From the NCBI GenBank assembly GCA_000750105.3, contig JPHH03000071.1:92118-156117 (forward strand): 64,000 nt of DNA, written 5' to 3'. Positions within the stretch are counted from its first letter, which is position 1, and every line of letters starts with the position of its first letter. The stretch is from Tolypocladium sp. Sup5 PDA-1 (Eukaryota > Ascomycota > Sordariomycetes > Hypocreales > Ophiocordycipitaceae). The translations under genes were made by a program, and so were the position numbers. The notes under the pieces were generated by a model. That model searched no databases. It was not told the origin of the DNA and was given only the letters and a program-made list of their open reading frames with translations. This document shows, one piece after another, positions 19,202 to 28,627 of the stretch.

Positions 19202-19564
19202 GTCGGATAGGTCGGTTGACCTAGGCAGCCCTTGGCCGAGGAAAAGGAAGTCCTGGGGGTCAGTGGCTAGCTGACTGGATAGCTGACTAGATATCTGATC
19301 TGATGACTAGATAAGTCGTGTGCTGATCTATTAGTCGGGCTGCTGATCCCTGGAAAAAGCAAGGAATAGGCCGGCTAGCCACGGAGGCGGCCGGGGGCAA
19401 CTGGAGGCTAAAGAGGGCAGGATTTCACTTACACGGATGGAAGGGACAAGACTCAGGCATCAATTTGATCAATGAATTGGAATTCAACCGCTATTTTGAC
19501 CGATGAATTTGACCCCTAAATTTACCCCTATTTTACATATGATTTGGAACCGCATAACGCGACA
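19202..19564 (+). repeat. dispersed repeat, copy B
   Basis: Partner of 8599-8853 in inverted orientation. It contains an extra block rich in CTGACTAGAT/GCTGACT repeats (about 19262-19350) that copy A lacks. Non-coding. The pair brackets the PKS relic, LINE, MFS gene, kinase-like gene and the start of the PKS-NRPS relic. Confidence 0.8.
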
Positions 19565-19785
19565 ATAACAAATATATACTAATATATTCAACCCACATTC
19601 ATCCAGGGCGTTAAACTGTATAATAGCCCCTTTCCTAATTACCTATACCTCGTCCCATATATACGGATCAAGCCCTCCCAGAATAACAAGCCCTGACATC
19701 TAAAACTGAACTATACTCTTGGAAAATCAAAGACAGGACGCATTACAACAGTCAAATATAGTCTATTCGATTTGCTTTTTAAATT

Positions 19786-20814
19786 ATGGGCAGTTTACCC
19801 CGAGTTCAGACTGCTATAATGGGAAATTATGATGGAGGCCTGGTACTATGAGACCCCTATCCCAGAGCTGATGGAAGACATAGTTCTTGTTCGAAACAAC
19901 GCAGTGTCTGTGAACCCGGTAGACACAAAAATGATGGGCCCATATGTCAACACCGGGGGCGATTGCAGGAGGCGAGTTCGCGGGTATTGTTGAAAATATC
20001 GGGCCTGACGCTGCCGAGTACAATATCAAGGTTGGAGACCGGGTCTGCGGCGCCATACTCGGCATGAATCCCATCGATCCTGCATTGGGGGCCTTCGCGG
20101 AGTACGTCGGAGCCCACTCCTCAGGCCTACTCAAGGTACCCGAAGGACTGAGCTTCGAGACCGCCGCCAGCATGAACATGGGCTTCATGGCCGCTGGGCT
20201 AGGCCTGTTCAAGAGCCTAGACCTTCCTGGATACCCGCTGCAGCCGAATCACAAGCCGATGCCAGTACTTGTCTACGGTGGCTCGACGGCCACCGGCACG
20301 GCTGCGATCCAGCTCCTTAAGCTGGCTGGCTTCTCCGTCGTCGTGACATGCTCGGTGCACAACTTCGCCCTCATCAAGTCGTATGGCGCCGATATTGCTT
20401 TCGATTACCACCTGTCCACCTGCGCGGCCGACATTAGAGCGCAAACCAAGAACAGCCTGTGCTAGGCCTTGGACTGCATCTCTACCCCACAGAGCATGGA
20501 CCTTTGTTACGCCGCGCTTGGGCGCGCTGGCGGAAGGTACACGGCCCTCGAGCCTTGCTCGGAGGGGATCGCCGCAACGCGAAGGGTCATTAAGCCTGAT
20601 TGGATCTTCGGCCACGTCACGCTCGGGAGGCGGATCAACTGGCCCGTTATGCCGGATATAGCCATGTTTGGCGTTAAATGGAGGAAGACTTTGCAGGAGC
20701 TGTATGACAAAGGTGCTGTCCGCCCTCATCCCCTAGTGATGGGATCCGGGGGTATTATGGGTATATTTCAGGGCATGACCGATCTCAAGGACGGAAAGCT
20801 TTCTGGAAAGATGC
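19786..20814 (+). pseudogene. trans-acting enoyl reductase (LovC-type MDR) pseudogene
   Basis: Starts MGSLPRVQTAIMGNYDGG. Continues through PIPELMEDIVLVRNNAVSVN, PGAIAGGEFAGIVENIGPDA, EYVGAHSSGLLKVPEGLSFE, the nucleotide-binding VLVYGGSTATGTAAIQLLKL, and ALDCISTPQSM to the C-terminal GSGGIMGIFQGMTDLKDGKL. This is the medium-chain dehydrogenase family acting in trans on the polyketide chain of PKS-NRPS and LovB-like synthases. Lesions: frameshifts near 19845 and 19950 and an in-frame TAG at 20463-20465. The final residues are missing because the reading frame passes straight into PKS ketoreductase sequence at about 20815. Such reductases normally neighbour their partner synthase, which fits what follows. 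Confidence 0.9.
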
Positions 20815-23800
20815 CTCCAATTCCTGAAGTAGCCAACAGTGCCGTGATTCTACGCGATGCTCTGTTTGACAAGATGTCCCTCGAAGAGTTTACGACGGTT
20901 CTAAACCCAAAAGTCGCGGGCACTGAGCTGTTAGATGAAATATTCCATAACACACCTCTGGACTTTTTTATTGCGTTGTCCTCATTGACTGCTACCGTCG
21001 GCAATAGCGGCCATAGTAACTATACCTGTGCCAACATGCACGGTGGCTCTAACAGCCCAGCGCAAGAAGCGTGGCTTCGCTGGCTCTGCCATGGCCATGT
21101 GTTCCCTGATCGGCCTGGGATTTGTCGAGAGATCTGAAGAGCTGAATGACGACTACTTTCAAAGCTTGGCCACCAGAATATCTCAGAGAGAGATCTGCAT
21201 CAAAAGTTTGCCGAGGCTATTGTTGTCGGTAGGCCGGACTACACTGACAACTCAGAGCTTGTCAGTGGGCTGGTTCCGATTTACGCTGACGCGAAAGTCA
21301 AAGCTCGATGGCGAACGGATACTCGATTCAACCATTTTGTCATGAAACGTCCAGGATCCTAGACGTACGCCGGGCAAGTCGTGGATAAACCCGTCAGAGT
21401 CAAGCTCGCCCAAACGAAGAAGATCCAAGAGGCGTCTGCCCTCATCAAGGAATTTTTTGTTGCCAGACTGAAGCGCATAATGATGATTTCCAAGAACGAA
21501 AACGTGAATGAGAAGGCGTTCCTTGTTGAACAGGGCATTGACTCTCTCATGGCGGTCGAGATCCGCACGTGGTTTCTGTGAGAGCTTGAAGTTGACATAC
21601 CAGTCCTCCAGGTCATCAGCGGCGGGTCTATCCTAGATCTCCTTGCGCATGCTCTGGAAAACATTCCAAAGTCAGTTCTAGACCTGAGTGCGCTTGAGGG
21701 CGGCGGTAATACACAGACGACAGCAGCGGCGCTTTATAAACCAGGTTCTCGAGGGCCGCTTAATCAGATTTCGGCGAGATTCGAGCCCACCAAGGGCACA
21801 TACGACTCTCAAGAATCATCAAAAGATTTCTCTTCGCAACCTGTAACGCCACAAGAAACGCCAACACTAAGACTGAGGTGAGTGTATTGCTCATCCCAAG
21901 TAAAGGCGAGGGTAAGGAGTTCTCCAGCCGCATGTCTTTCGGACAAGAGCGATTCTGGTTTTTGGACGGCTACTTTGAGGATAAGAATATTTTTAACATG
22001 GCAATGATGTTTAAACTCACTGGAAGCTTACACATCTCCCGGGTCGAGGAAGCGCTCCAAGTTGTTACACGGCGCCACGAAGCATTGCGAACTCGGTTCT
22101 TCTGGTATGGTGAAGGCGATCACCGGTTTGGCATGCAAGGCGTACTTTCCGAGTCCCCTATTGGTTTAGTTTTAAAGAGCATCGGCTCCGAGTCGGAGGC
22201 AGACGACGAGCTGCAGAAGGTATATAATTGCGCCTAGGACATGAATAGCTAGGAGACTGTCAAAGTTTCTGTCCTCTCCATCTCAGAACATGTCCACTAC
22301 CTCGTCTGCGGTACTAATCACTAATCACATTTTTATTAATGGTTACAGTCTAAGCTTACTCCTTGTCGAACTCGAGTTCGCGTACTCTAGACGAGCAATG
22401 CCGCCGGTAAGCTTCGAGTCACAATGCCGTTACCTTGCCACGGAGCAGCGAAATCGATACGAGATGGGCACAATGAACAAGTCGATCGAATACTATCGTG
22501 CAATTATTGCCACTGACTTAAAGCCTATTGATCTCTTCCCGTTTGCCCAGTCCCAGACCCGGCTAGTTTTGGACCGATATGGCCATTTTGAGGCAAAGGT
22601 AACGCTCCATTCTTCTCTCGCATCAAAGATTAAGCTACTTGCGCGAAAGAAAGGCTCAACCTTGTTCCACCTTTATCTTGCCAGTCTCCAAGCCCTTATT
22701 CTTTTGCCTCATCCCGGATATGAACGAGTTCTTTATTAGAATTGCGGAAACCGCACGGATAAGAACCATATGTTCAGCTTGGGCTTTTCCTCAATCTCCT
22801 TCCCCTACATTTCACCAAGAGCCAACCTAGGACGAAAAATTGTGAAATTATTTCAGAGGCCCGAGATAAAGCATACGCAGCCCTTCAGCATTCCGATGTA
22901 CCCTTCGACGCACTGCTACAGGACCTCAAAGTTCCAAGGTCAAATACACACACGCCTATCTTTCAGGTTTTTGTCGACTATCGCCAAGTCTACCAAGACA
23001 GAGCTCTCTAGGGTGGATGCAATACTAGCGAAGAAAAACGGTACAATGCACGGACTGGTAACGATATCGCCTTGGAGATCACTAAGAATTCCATGGGCCC
23101 ATCAATGCTTTTTCTCCGCCTGTAGGAAGGGCGGTACTCCAAGATTAGTAACGAGCTGCTTCTCCGTTCCTACGTAAATGTTCTTGAGACCTTTACGAAG
23201 CATATCGATATCACTGTTCATGAACTTCTATGGTGGGATCCCAAGGATATTGAGAAGGCTCTCGTGGCAAAGGTAAAGATGAAGGAAACAACCGTGGCAT
23301 TTAGAGTCTCAGCTGACTGTGTTGTCGCGCCCGAAATGAAGCTGCAGTGGCCAGCCAATTTACCTCGCCACGTTGATCACATGACCGCGAATCCCAGCAA
23401 AAAGCTCGCCTTGAAGGACGGGCTTGGGCACATTCTAACGTACGGGGATATGGGCAGCCGGATTAACACTACCGCTACGAGCCTCATTTCCGCCAGTGTC
23501 ACGGCCAGGACACCGGTTGCTGTATTCTAGGACCCATCTACAGATTGGATCTGTTCCAATTTTCGGGTTGAAGCAACGTACATACCTCTGGATCTCCGCA
23601 ACTCTATCGTTCGGCTCATCAGTATCACCAAAGCTTCGTAAACCGATGATGGTCTTAACAGATCGGAATACCACAACAAAGACGAATTTGATCAGAGCTG
23701 ATCACGTCACAGAGATCAATGTATCTGAGCTGGTGACATCGACATCGACATCTCGGTTGCCCTACAACGCCAAGTCAGACTTGCCTGTCGTCATTCTCTT

Positions 23801-23999
23801 CACAAATGGCTCTACAGGAGAACCTAAAGGTGTCATTATGTCCCACAGCAACCTGGTTGCAGAGTGCGAGGGGTACTACAGGTTCTGCGACCTCTCTGCC
23901 GGTAACGCCGTTGTCATGCAACAGAGCATCTTCAGTTTTGACTTTTCAATCGAACAGACCTTTGCAGCCCTTGCCGGAGCAGCTCTCAAATGGCTTGAC
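20815..23999 (+). pseudogene. PKS-NRPS hybrid relic (KR-ACP-C-A fragment)
   Basis: The ketoreductase end (MPPIPEVANSAVILRDALF, TPLDFFIALSSLTATVGNSG, SSLIGLGFVERSEELNDDYF-like frames) is followed by an ACP with EQGIDSLMAVEIRTWFL near 21520-21580 and a Ser/Thr-rich linker. Next comes a condensation domain (MSFGQERFWFLDGYFEDKNI, RRHEALRTRFF; the HHxxxDG site is reduced to NHIFINGYS) and then an adenylation domain (LALKDGLGHILTYGDM, DLPVVILFTNGSTGEPKGVI, QQSIFSFDFSIEQTFAAL) that stops abruptly near 23998. KS, AT, DH, MT, the rest of A, the T domain and the release domain are absent. Multiple stops and frameshifts occur (for example TAG near 21360, TGA near 21580, TAG near 22236). Intact relatives make tetramic-acid-like or cytochalasin-like compounds. 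Confidence 0.9.
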
Positions 24000-24285
24000 G
24001 GGCAGTCGGGGCTGGGGCCGGAGGCAGCGGGAGGGAGCAGGGCAGCTGGGACAAGTCCAGCCCTAGTCGGAAGGCTTAGGAGGCTGGGTCGGCGCTGGCG
24101 GCCCGCGCGACGTCGTGGTTGTTGCAGGTGTGGTGGTGCCGGTGTCGGAGGGGTTGAAGGCGGCCTCGATCTTGAACGACATGGAGGACTAGAAGATGCG
24201 GCTATCGCTGCCATCAAGCGTCATGACGAGGCCGTAGACCATCTTAGCACGGAGGGAGGGATCGACGTCCCAGGAGTACTTCTGG
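23998..24285 (-). pseudogene. fragment of an unidentified Ser/Thr-rich protein gene
   Basis: The minus-strand frame reads YSWDVDPSLRAKMVYGLVMT, then SSMSFKIEAAFNPSDTGTTT and a Thr/Pro-rich tail, with one in-frame TAG between them. The pattern (beta-rich module then Ser/Thr/Pro tail) resembles secreted or GPI-anchored fungal proteins, but I cannot name a family. It abuts the broken adenylation domain on one side and CHAT-domain sequence on the other, so both edges look like rearrangement junctions. The GC-rich composition differs from the flanks. Confidence 0.4.
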
Positions 24286-24829
24286 TCAGAGAGCCTTTTG
24301 GCCCTCTTCAGCCGGTGTTGTCGGTATGGATACCACCAAGAGCGAGCCATGTATTGTCTCCGACCGTTTATCCTCGGCTCTTTTGCGAGTACAGGCGAGC
24401 GCTTTGATTAATGGGGTATATGATGATACTGCTCTGTGATATGCCGTTTCGATCGAGCCTGCACGGTGTACCCCGGCAGCATGGAAAGACATCGAGCTAG
24501 CAAGGCCACTTCATCCACCACACTCTCAAGATGTTATGTCCTGACGGATCTCGGAGAACGCATACCTCGTTCAGGATCTGCTCGACACAGGTCTCACAAA
24601 GCCAAGCTAAGTACGCCAAATAGTCTCGATTTCTCACCGCACGCTCAGCCCTGCGCCCGGTCCAGTCTTTGCTGAGCCAGGCCATCGCGTCCGCCGCCGA
24701 AAACTTGGAGAGGTTGGTGATGCGGTAGCTCCAAATGAATGGGGGAGGTTGAGCGGGCGACTCTGCACTTCGTACTATCGTGACGAATGACTGATCTACG
24801 CATTCATACCTACCGCCTAGTACGTTCAC
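24286..24829 (-). pseudogene. CHAT-domain protein fragment
   Basis: On the minus strand, WLCETCVEQILNEVCVLRDP and ILRVWWMKWP lead, after a frame change near 24500, to SFHAAGVHRAGSIETAYHRA, VSSYTPLIKALACTRKR and LLVVSIPTTPAEEGQKAL. This is the front half of a fungal CHAT (caspase-like HetF-associated) domain, whose consensus has a WW, LPLHAAG, a VSSYTPT block and a V.MP.TPG block. The HACHG histidine and the downstream SAC cysteine of the protease fold are missing because the fragment ends at 24286. The N-terminal effector or repeat domains are also gone. CHAT proteases act in fungal NLR-like and inflammation-type systems; this copy is only debris. Confidence 0.7.
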
Positions 24830-25129
24830 GCCTGTCGCCGAATAGATTCAGCCCTGTTTCCGAGTACGTCCACACCCTCAGGCAGTCTGTGTTTACACAA
24901 GCCGATAATGTCTATATTACGAGGGGTTAGCGACTTACCAGACCACGCGATCTGCCTGCCGAACGCGCCAGTGAGTAAAACCCATAAGTCTAGCGAAAGT
25001 GTTTCATGAGACTTGGACAATATCTCCATCTTAGTACATACCATCTAATGTGGGCACTTCCTACGCCCGGCTTATTCGCTATTCATGACTGCTTCATCTT
25101 CTGCCCTGGCATCGACATATTTAGCCAAT
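24830..25129. other. intergenic / unresolved
   Basis: A 72-codon minus-strand frame (24826-25044) might be upstream coding sequence of the CHAT fragment, but I recognise nothing in it. Confidence 0.35.
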
Positions 25130-26123
25130 CTACTCCTGTGCATTCATCTTCTCCTTCAATGACCCAGCCAAGGCACGAGTCTCCTCCCCGAACCGCTCAT
25201 CCCCCGCAATAAACGACAGCTGTTCCTTCCACTGCCCCCAATTCTGCATGGTCCATACCTCACCAGCATTCGCCTTGCACTGCTTGTATACCCACCTGCG
25301 CGCCTGGTCCGGCACCAACCACTGCGACGCAGCTACAAGATCGCCCGCAATCCTACGTGGACCACCGTCCTTGCGTTCCTTCAGATCAGGATACGTATGT
25401 GCTGAGGGCACGATGTAGGATAGTGCGGATACGGCGCTGCAGTCAATCAGGTCCAATGTCGTGAGGCGTGCGATGAAGGTTTGGATGTTTCGCCAGCGGA
25501 GTTGGAATTCAGAGCCGGGTGTTTCTACTTCAGAGAAGGGGTATGCGAATTCTGCGAACAGTCAGTTTCAGCGCTTTGTTGGCGAAAGAGAGGATGGATG
25601 GCATACCCTCAGCTTCTCGTTGGAACCTCTGCGCCAAATATTCAGTCGAACGAGTGCCAAATGGCCATAGTAAACACGTCTTATCCAAGACAGGCTTATC
25701 TGAATTGTCATAGCTCAGATCGGGTACTTCATGCTTCGGCAAACCCTTAAGCGCCTGAATGAATTCAATGAGCACATTCTGCGCAGCGTGGGCGGGATGA
25801 TAGGCGGAGCACACTCTTGCGATGCACCCGACGATCATATCAACATGTCTCGAGGGATTAGGCCCAACGAAGTACATCCTATCATTCTCTTCTTGACTGG
25901 GTTCGCGGTCCTTGAGCTGGAGAAATCGCGTGTTGGCTTCGCTGGTGACCCATTCGTCAATTTGGATTGCAGCCTGTGACGGCGGCGTGGTTTGGGTAAT
26001 GACACCGTTAAGAATTTGCTTGTATGCGAGGTCCTCGGCATCATCGTCTCTGTCAAAGAGTCGAGGGTCGAGAGGGGCAGCGTTGGCGTCTTGTGCAGTC
26101 ATGGTGGTGATTATTGATTCCAC
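25130..26123 (-). CDS. DUF3632-family hypothetical protein, two exons
   Basis: Exon 1 (26123-25607) and exon 2 (25551-25130) are joined across a 55-nt intron (25552-25606, GTATGC...CGCAG) in phase, giving 312 aa. Family-typical segments: NTRFLQLKDREPSQEENDRM near the N-terminus, RWRNIQTFIARLTTLDLIDC in the middle, and VAASQWLVPDQARRW and WGQWKEQLSFIAGDERFGEE near the C-terminus. This matches the fungal DUF3632 family (PF12311), soluble proteins of unknown function often found near secondary-metabolite and heterokaryon-type loci. A second ATG at 26100-26102 is a possible start. No signal peptide or membrane segment; the frame is intact. Confidence 0.82.
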
Positions 26124-27373
26124 TACTTGATAGTGTGAGAGTAGAATGGATGGCAGCAGTAGATTTTGCAGATGTGTTACCGATGTCCGGCAGATTCAAG
26201 TGTTGGCCAGGTTTGGCAGATCTTAGTAATAAATGTCTTGTGGGAATGCATCCGACCAGGCCATCGAACTACAAACACTTGGGCTAGGAGCAGGCAGCCT
26301 GTGCACGTGTCACCTAACGACCAATACGTCATCGCAGTCTTCGTGGTCATCGCATCGTCAACAAGAACAAAGGTGCACAGCCTTGTTGCCCCAGAATAAA
26401 AGGATCAGGTGGCTCTGAAAATCTCAATCCTCCCCAGAGGGGCTAGTTGTCAAAATGGTCTATTCGGTCGAGACTTTTGCCACATCTGACAGGTCATGCA
26501 GCAGCTGACAGCAACTGATGCTTCATGTGCATGTACAGCCGCATTGACACATTTAATCCACGAATGTAGACTTGAAAAGAACTTCCGGGTTCCACGACGG
26601 GCCGAGTCAGCCCTGTACGAGCTGTACCAGGGACGTATTTGTGCATGAATATCGACCCTAAAATGGGCTAGTGTGTCGGCTCGCCCCTGGTCAGCGATAT
26701 CAGCTGTAAGCTCAAGTGCCCCAAGCGCCCCTTCCATATTTTATTTCCTCGTCAATTGACTCCTCTGAGCTTCAAGATACTCGCGGCAACCGCCCGGATA
26801 CTTTGAAGTTATCAATATACTCAATTACGACAGTTACATATCTCATCATAGTAGTTAATCGTCGACGGCCTGTCGAAGTTCGTCCGCCGTACCTGCGTGT
26901 CTCGGCGATGTTCCGAGGCTTACATTCGTGACATGCGAGGGCCGAAAGAAATGACTTCAGGAACATTGATCGCCAGTGAGATTTAAGTAGGTTCGGGTAA
27001 CCCGGGTCTCTTGCTTAGTGTCGCAGAGGACCCTCTAAGGACAGAAGCCATGGCAAATTTGATTGGTAGCCTGATTGGCTCCTGCTCACTGTATGCTGTA
27101 AGGCCTCACTATGACTCTAGGTAGGCTGCATTGCCTCCTGCACCGTAAGCTGAATTCTGTCTCGGTTATTGGATACCTTGTTACTGTATCGATTATCCTG
27201 CATCGCGCCTTATGTGCGAGGAAGTAAGAGTTGACAGGGTATGTATTGTCTTATATGAGAGACATCTATATAAGATCCCATTTCTCAACCAGGCGCATTG
27301 GAGTTTATCTCCTCACCATACCACCGCAGATTTTCTATTCTCAGCTCTTTTTTATTTCCATTAAACAGTCACA
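26124..27373. other. intergenic region upstream of the ribotoxin gene
   Basis: No gene recognised in 1.25 kb. The proximal promoter includes TATATAAG at about 27266-27273, roughly 100 bp before the ATG at 27374, and a pyrimidine-rich stretch just before it, as usual for highly expressed fungal secreted proteins. Confidence 0.5.
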
Positions 27374-27935
27374 ATGAAGTTCCTCGCTGCCATCTTCGCC
27401 GCAGCCGTCTTGAACGCTCCTGCTCTCGCTGCTCCTATCGAAGCTGACGGTGTCAGCCTAGAAGAGCGCGCTCCAGTAAGTTTCGACCAGATTCTGCTCT
27501 CTGGAAAACCTTGTTGTAGTCTTTGCAATGTTAACTTGCCTTCAGATCGTCAACTGCTAGCCCAAGCTCAATGGCAAGACTGAAAAGACATTCAAGGTTG
27601 ACGTATCCACTGCCCAGGCCCAAGCCAAGAAGGCTGGCCTGACCACCGGCAAGAGCGGCGACCGTCACCGTTACCATAACGGAGACCACATCAACTTTGG
27701 TGTCCACAACTGTGACAAGAATGACGCTATCCTCTGGGAGTACCCCATCTACTGGGTTGGCAAGAACGTCGAGTGGGAGAAGGACGTCAAGACGGACAAG
27801 CAGAAGGGTGGTGCTACACCTATCCGTGTGGTTTATGCCAACAGCAACGGTGGTATTCAGTACTGTGGTGTTATGACCCACAGTGAGGTTAATGACAAGA
27901 ACCAGGGATTGAAGTTCTTCCAGAAGTGCACTTGA
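27374..27935 (+). pseudogene. hirsutellin-type secreted ribotoxin gene with an early stop codon
   Basis: Exon 1 (27374-27475) encodes a signal peptide (MKFLAAIFAAAVLNAPALAA) and a short propeptide ending EERAP. Intron 27476-27545 (GTAAGT...TTCAG); exon 2 continues to TGA at 27933-27935. Exon 2 closely resembles the small extracellular ribotoxins of the hirsutellin A type, RNases of the T1-like fold that cut the sarcin-ricin loop of large rRNA. Visible landmarks: GLTTGKSGD, the HNGDH segment, AILWEYPIYWVGKN, PIRVVYANSNGG and a C-terminal Cys. With the standard acceptor, the fifth codon of exon 2 is TAG (27558-27560), where the family has a coding residue, so translation would end right after the first Cys of the mature region. 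The rest of exon 2 is open and looks under recent selection. Hence either a young pseudogene or unusual splicing (see findings). Confidence 0.85.
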
Positions 27936-28627
27936 ACTTTAGCATAGAAGTTGCACGGAGTACGATCTTGTTTACCATGATCAAGTCGCACGCTTGAGCA
28001 TTGTTCAAACGGGCAGCAGCTGTATTCTTATTTTCTTACAATTCCACGCCTTAAAGATTGGTTTGTCCAGAAGAATGCGCCCGACTGCACAAGGGTTTAA
28101 CCTGGAGGAAACGATGGCCGTAGCGATACATTCTAGGAAAGTGCTTCATTCCTAAATAACTCGTTAATCAAAGCAAGGATCACGTTGACGTAGCTGCTGT
28201 CTGCGAGGCGGCCACTGGGAAGGTAGTCGATAACGAAGTGACGACACCGACATAGGTCAGCCCGGTATTCCACCAAGTTCCTGGACTGCGTATATCAACT
28301 CCTGCTGCAGATTATTGCGTGAAGATAGCTTCAGGTATGACTGCACCTTAACTGATTTTCCTGTGGCCGGGTTTCTCGTCGCCGGGCAGGACAGATGGTA
28401 TATTCAAACCTTGAATTCTACCCGACGATGGCCAAAGTTATTGCATGCTATCCACGCAGAGGCTACTCAGTGTGAAAGACCACCCACTGTACTTATTAGT
28501 AATCGCAGAGTAATGAGGGAATACAGAATACTAACTAAACTTACTAGAAGGGGTTCATATATATCAGAAACGAGGTATTTATACCAGGGCTAATAGTCTT
28601 TCCTATTAAGAAGTCCTAAGTAGCTAT
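27936..28627. other. intergenic region
   Basis: Holds the 3' flanks of the convergent ribotoxin and regulator genes. The 92-codon plus-strand frame at 28315-28593 has no recognisable content. Confidence 0.5.

Noticed and set aside
26450..26737. 95-codon minus-strand frame upstream of the ribotoxin gene
   Set aside because: No start context, family or conserved motif; likely chance frame in promoter DNA.
27531..27881. 116-codon minus-strand frame in the ribotoxin locus
   Set aside because: Antisense to exon 2 of the ribotoxin gene, whose sense frame has clear family motifs.
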